From NCBI GenBank assembly GCA_018457305.1, contig JAGYHM010000006.1, positions 1-24,530 on the forward strand: DNA of 24,530 bases, given 5' to 3'. Below, one piece after another: positions 23,426 to 24,530 of this stretch. The stretch's first letter is position 1, and each line of letters starts with the position of its first letter. Source of the DNA: Fusobacterium sp. GTDB taxonomy: Bacteria; Fusobacteriota; Fusobacteriia; Fusobacteriales; Fusobacteriaceae. The notes beneath the pieces are model-generated. The model had not been told where the DNA came from and made no database searches. It saw nothing but the letters and a program-made list of their open reading frames with translations. Position numbers and translations under genes: made by a program.

Positions 23426-23454
23426 ATTATAAATTATTTTTTTTATCTTGTCAA
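23426..23454 (-). promoter_or_regulatory. Consensus sigma-70 promoter of ylxM-ffh-rpsP
   Basis: Minus strand TTGACA (23454-23449), 17 nt, TATAAT (23431-23426): both boxes are perfect and the spacing is ideal. The start of transcription is expected near 23419, about 10 nt before the ylxM ATG at 23409. The remainder of 23410-23597 has only AT-rich DNA and the terminator described separately. Confidence 0.85.
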
Positions 23455-23553
23455 GTAATTTAACTTTACATTTTATTTTTTATTTCACTGAATGAAAACT
23501 GTTGAAATAAATTTTTTTCTCTTTCTTCACAATAAAAAATTATTATTTTCTAT

Positions 23554-23591
23554 TCATAAAAAAATCGTGCTGAATTTATCAACACGATTTT
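23554..23591 (-). terminator. Intrinsic terminator after the repeat protein gene
   Basis: Minus strand AAAATCGTG (23591-23583) / CACGATTTT (23569-23561), 9-bp stem, followed by a T-run and ATG. It lies 6 nt after the stop codon of the Lys/Glu-rich repeat protein. Confidence 0.82.
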
Positions 23592-23597
23592 ATAATT

Positions 23598-24530
23598 TTA
23601 ATCCATTTTTTCTGTTAATTTTTCTTCAAGAGTATCTTTTATGTCTTTGACCTCTTCTTGAATTTCAACTCCGCATAGACCATCACCCAATACACTACAA
23701 TAAGATGCTGCTTGTTCTTCTGCTAATTTTTCTTCTTCTGTTTTAGGTGGCTCTATTTTTTCTTCCTTTTGTTCCTTTACTATTTCTTCTTTTGGCTCTA
23801 ATTTTTCTTGTATTTCTGAAACATGTGAAGCATACTCATAAATATTTGAAGAAGCTGAAGCTTTTTCTTCCTCTATCTTTTCTTCTGTTTTAGGAATTTC
23901 AACTTTTTCTTCTTTTAAAATTTCTGTCAAAGGATTATCTTCTTTTTTCATTTCTCCCTGTACTTCTACTCCACATAGTCCGTCCCCAAGTACACTACAA
24001 TATGATGCTGCTTGTTGAGTTTTTTCTTCTTCTGTTGCCATTTCTTTTTGTTCTGCTTTTTCTTCTTTAACTTTTTCAACTACTTCTTCTTGCTTCTGCT
24101 CTTTTTTATCTTCTTTTGGTTTAACCTCTTTTGAAGTTTCTTTTTTTACTTCTAGTTCTGCTTTTGTAGAAACCATAGTTGAAGTATCTGGAATTATTTT
24201 TCCTGCTTTAATTTCTTCAAAGCATTTTAACAATTCTTCTTTCTTTGTCATTGTTGCTAATTTTTCTAACTTTTCTTGTTTTTCTTTATCTGCACTATCA
24301 AAAGCTTCTTTGTAACCTTCAAGCATTTTTTTATTCTTTTCTATAAATTCTTTGCTTGCTGATATTGGCTGAATACTTACAGTACCTGCTGGTGCTTCTA
24401 ATACTTTTCCAGCTTTAATTTCTTCAAAAGCTTTTAACAATTCTTCTTTTTTCGTCATTGTTGCCAGTTTTTCTAATTTTTCTTGTTTTTCTTTGTCTCT
24501 ATTATCACAGGCTTTTTTATAACCTTCAAG
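23598..24530 (-). CDS. Lys/Glu-rich repeat protein of unknown function, N-terminal part off the right edge
   Basis: The frame runs from the window edge (24530 is a first codon base) to TAA at 23598, 310 codons. The ATG at 24458 is inside a repeat and is not a credible start, so the gene's beginning lies outside. The N-terminal visible part has two copies of a 42-residue unit (LEGYKxAxDxxDKEKQEKLE ... FEEIKAGK) spaced 69 residues apart, 37 of 42 identical. A long charged, probably coiled-coil or disordered stretch follows. The C-terminal part has three units spaced exactly 50 residues. Two carry the identical core SYCSVLGDGLCGVE; the middle one carries NIYEYASHVSE instead. I do not recognise the family. 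Location and function are unknown; there is no hydrophobic segment in the visible part. Secreted, surface or peptide-precursor roles are all possible. Confidence 0.8.
   Translation of the reverse strand, partial: LEGYKKACDNRDKEKQEKLEKLATMTKKEELLKAFEEIKAGKVLEAPAGTVSIQPISASKEFIEKNKKMLEGYKEAFDSADKEKQEKLEKLATMTKKEELLKCFEEIKAGKIIPDTSTMVSTKAELEVKKETSKEVKPKEDKKEQKQEEVVEKVKEEKAEQKEMATEEEKTQQAASYCSVLGDGLCGVEVQGEMKKEDNPLTEILKEEKVEIPKTEEKIEEEKASASSNIYEYASHVSEIQEKLEPKEEIVKEQKEEKIEPPKTEEEKLAEEQAASYCSVLGDGLCGVEIQEEVKDIKDTLEEKLTEKMD
23658..23714 (-). repeat. Core cassette copy 3 (C-x7-C core)
   Basis: 19 codons encoding QAASYCSVLGDGLCGVEIQ. Compared with the copy at 23958-24014, eight codons differ only silently and one changes the residue (Ile/Val), so protein sequence has been held constant while DNA drifted. 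Confidence 0.85.
23808..23864 (-). repeat. Core cassette copy 2 (Cys-less variant)
   Basis: It sits exactly 150 nt from both flanking copies and ends in the shared EIQ. The core itself (NIYEYASHVSE) is different and lacks both Cys. The flank EEKVEIPKTEE matches EEKIEPPKTEE of the next unit. Confidence 0.65.
23958..24014 (-). repeat. Core cassette copy 1 (C-x7-C core)
   Basis: 19 codons encoding QAASYCSVLGDGLCGVEVQ, 300 nt from copy 3. Confidence 0.85.
24198..24323 (-). repeat. 42-residue unit, downstream copy
   Basis: Encodes LEGYKEAFDSADKEKQEKLE through FEEIKAGK. It differs from the upstream copy at 5 of 42 residues and is very similar in DNA. Confidence 0.85.
24405..24530 (-). repeat. 42-residue unit, upstream copy at the window edge
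   Basis: Encodes LEGYKKACDNRDKEKQEKLE through FEEIKAGK, 207 nt upstream of the next copy. More copies may lie outside the window. Confidence 0.82.

Noticed and set aside
24192..24530. Direct repeats at the right edge considered as a CRISPR or other non-coding array
   Set aside because: The repeats are in frame within one long coding sequence, conserved at protein level and of non-CRISPR length and spacing.

Overview
The window is very AT-rich bacterial DNA with tight, mostly minus-strand operons and Shine-Dalgarno-led genes. An anaerobic amino-acid fermenter of the Fusobacterium type fits best: 4-hydroxybutyryl-CoA dehydratase, an oxaloacetate decarboxylase-type carboxyltransferase, a sigma-54 system and a branched-chain amino acid ABC importer in a genome of roughly 25-30 % GC by eye. 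The genus is inferred from gene content and base composition, not from a search.

Layout, left to right (nearly all genes read leftward). 1-3953: a membrane sensor protein cut by the left edge, sitting behind the RNA-binding protein Tex in one operon. 4021-4081: a GC-rich structured repeat, then the terminator of the next operon. 4145-8714: a complete branched-chain amino acid ABC importer in transcription order livK-livH-livM-livG-livF. It is preceded at 8821-9088 by a promoter, a 43-codon leader ORF very rich in Ile and Leu codons, and an intrinsic terminator, which together look like a transcription attenuator. 9300-9905: the only rightward gene, a secreted L,D-transpeptidase. 9998-11347: a carboxyltransferase (OadA/PycB type) without a biotin domain.

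11555-19623 is the centre of interest. It holds a 4-hydroxybutyrate-to-crotonyl-CoA module: dehydratase AbfD, a NifU-like Fe-S scaffold, 4-hydroxybutyrate CoA-transferase, an NCS2-like permease and a small Cys-rich protein. It is followed upstream by a sigma-54 activator and the sigma-54 factor RpoN itself. A textbook sigma-54 promoter precedes abfD, and a cluster of TTGCA half-sites about 120-170 bp further upstream is a likely activator-binding region. Together they suggest a local switch in which RpoN plus its neighbouring PAS-containing activator turn on butyrate-forming fermentation of 4-hydroxybutyrate. Two convergent GC-rich structured repeats separate abfD from the rest of the module.

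19755-21266 is a YfcC-type carrier with its own promoter and terminator. 21420-23409 is the conserved ylxM-ffh-rpsP operon, driven by a perfect consensus sigma-70 promoter. 23598-24530 is the C-terminal part of a Lys/Glu-rich repeat protein cut by the right edge. It carries two kinds of internal repeat, one of them a 50-residue cassette with a twice-repeated CSVLGDGLC core. No tRNA, rRNA, CRISPR array, transposase or prophage gene was seen.
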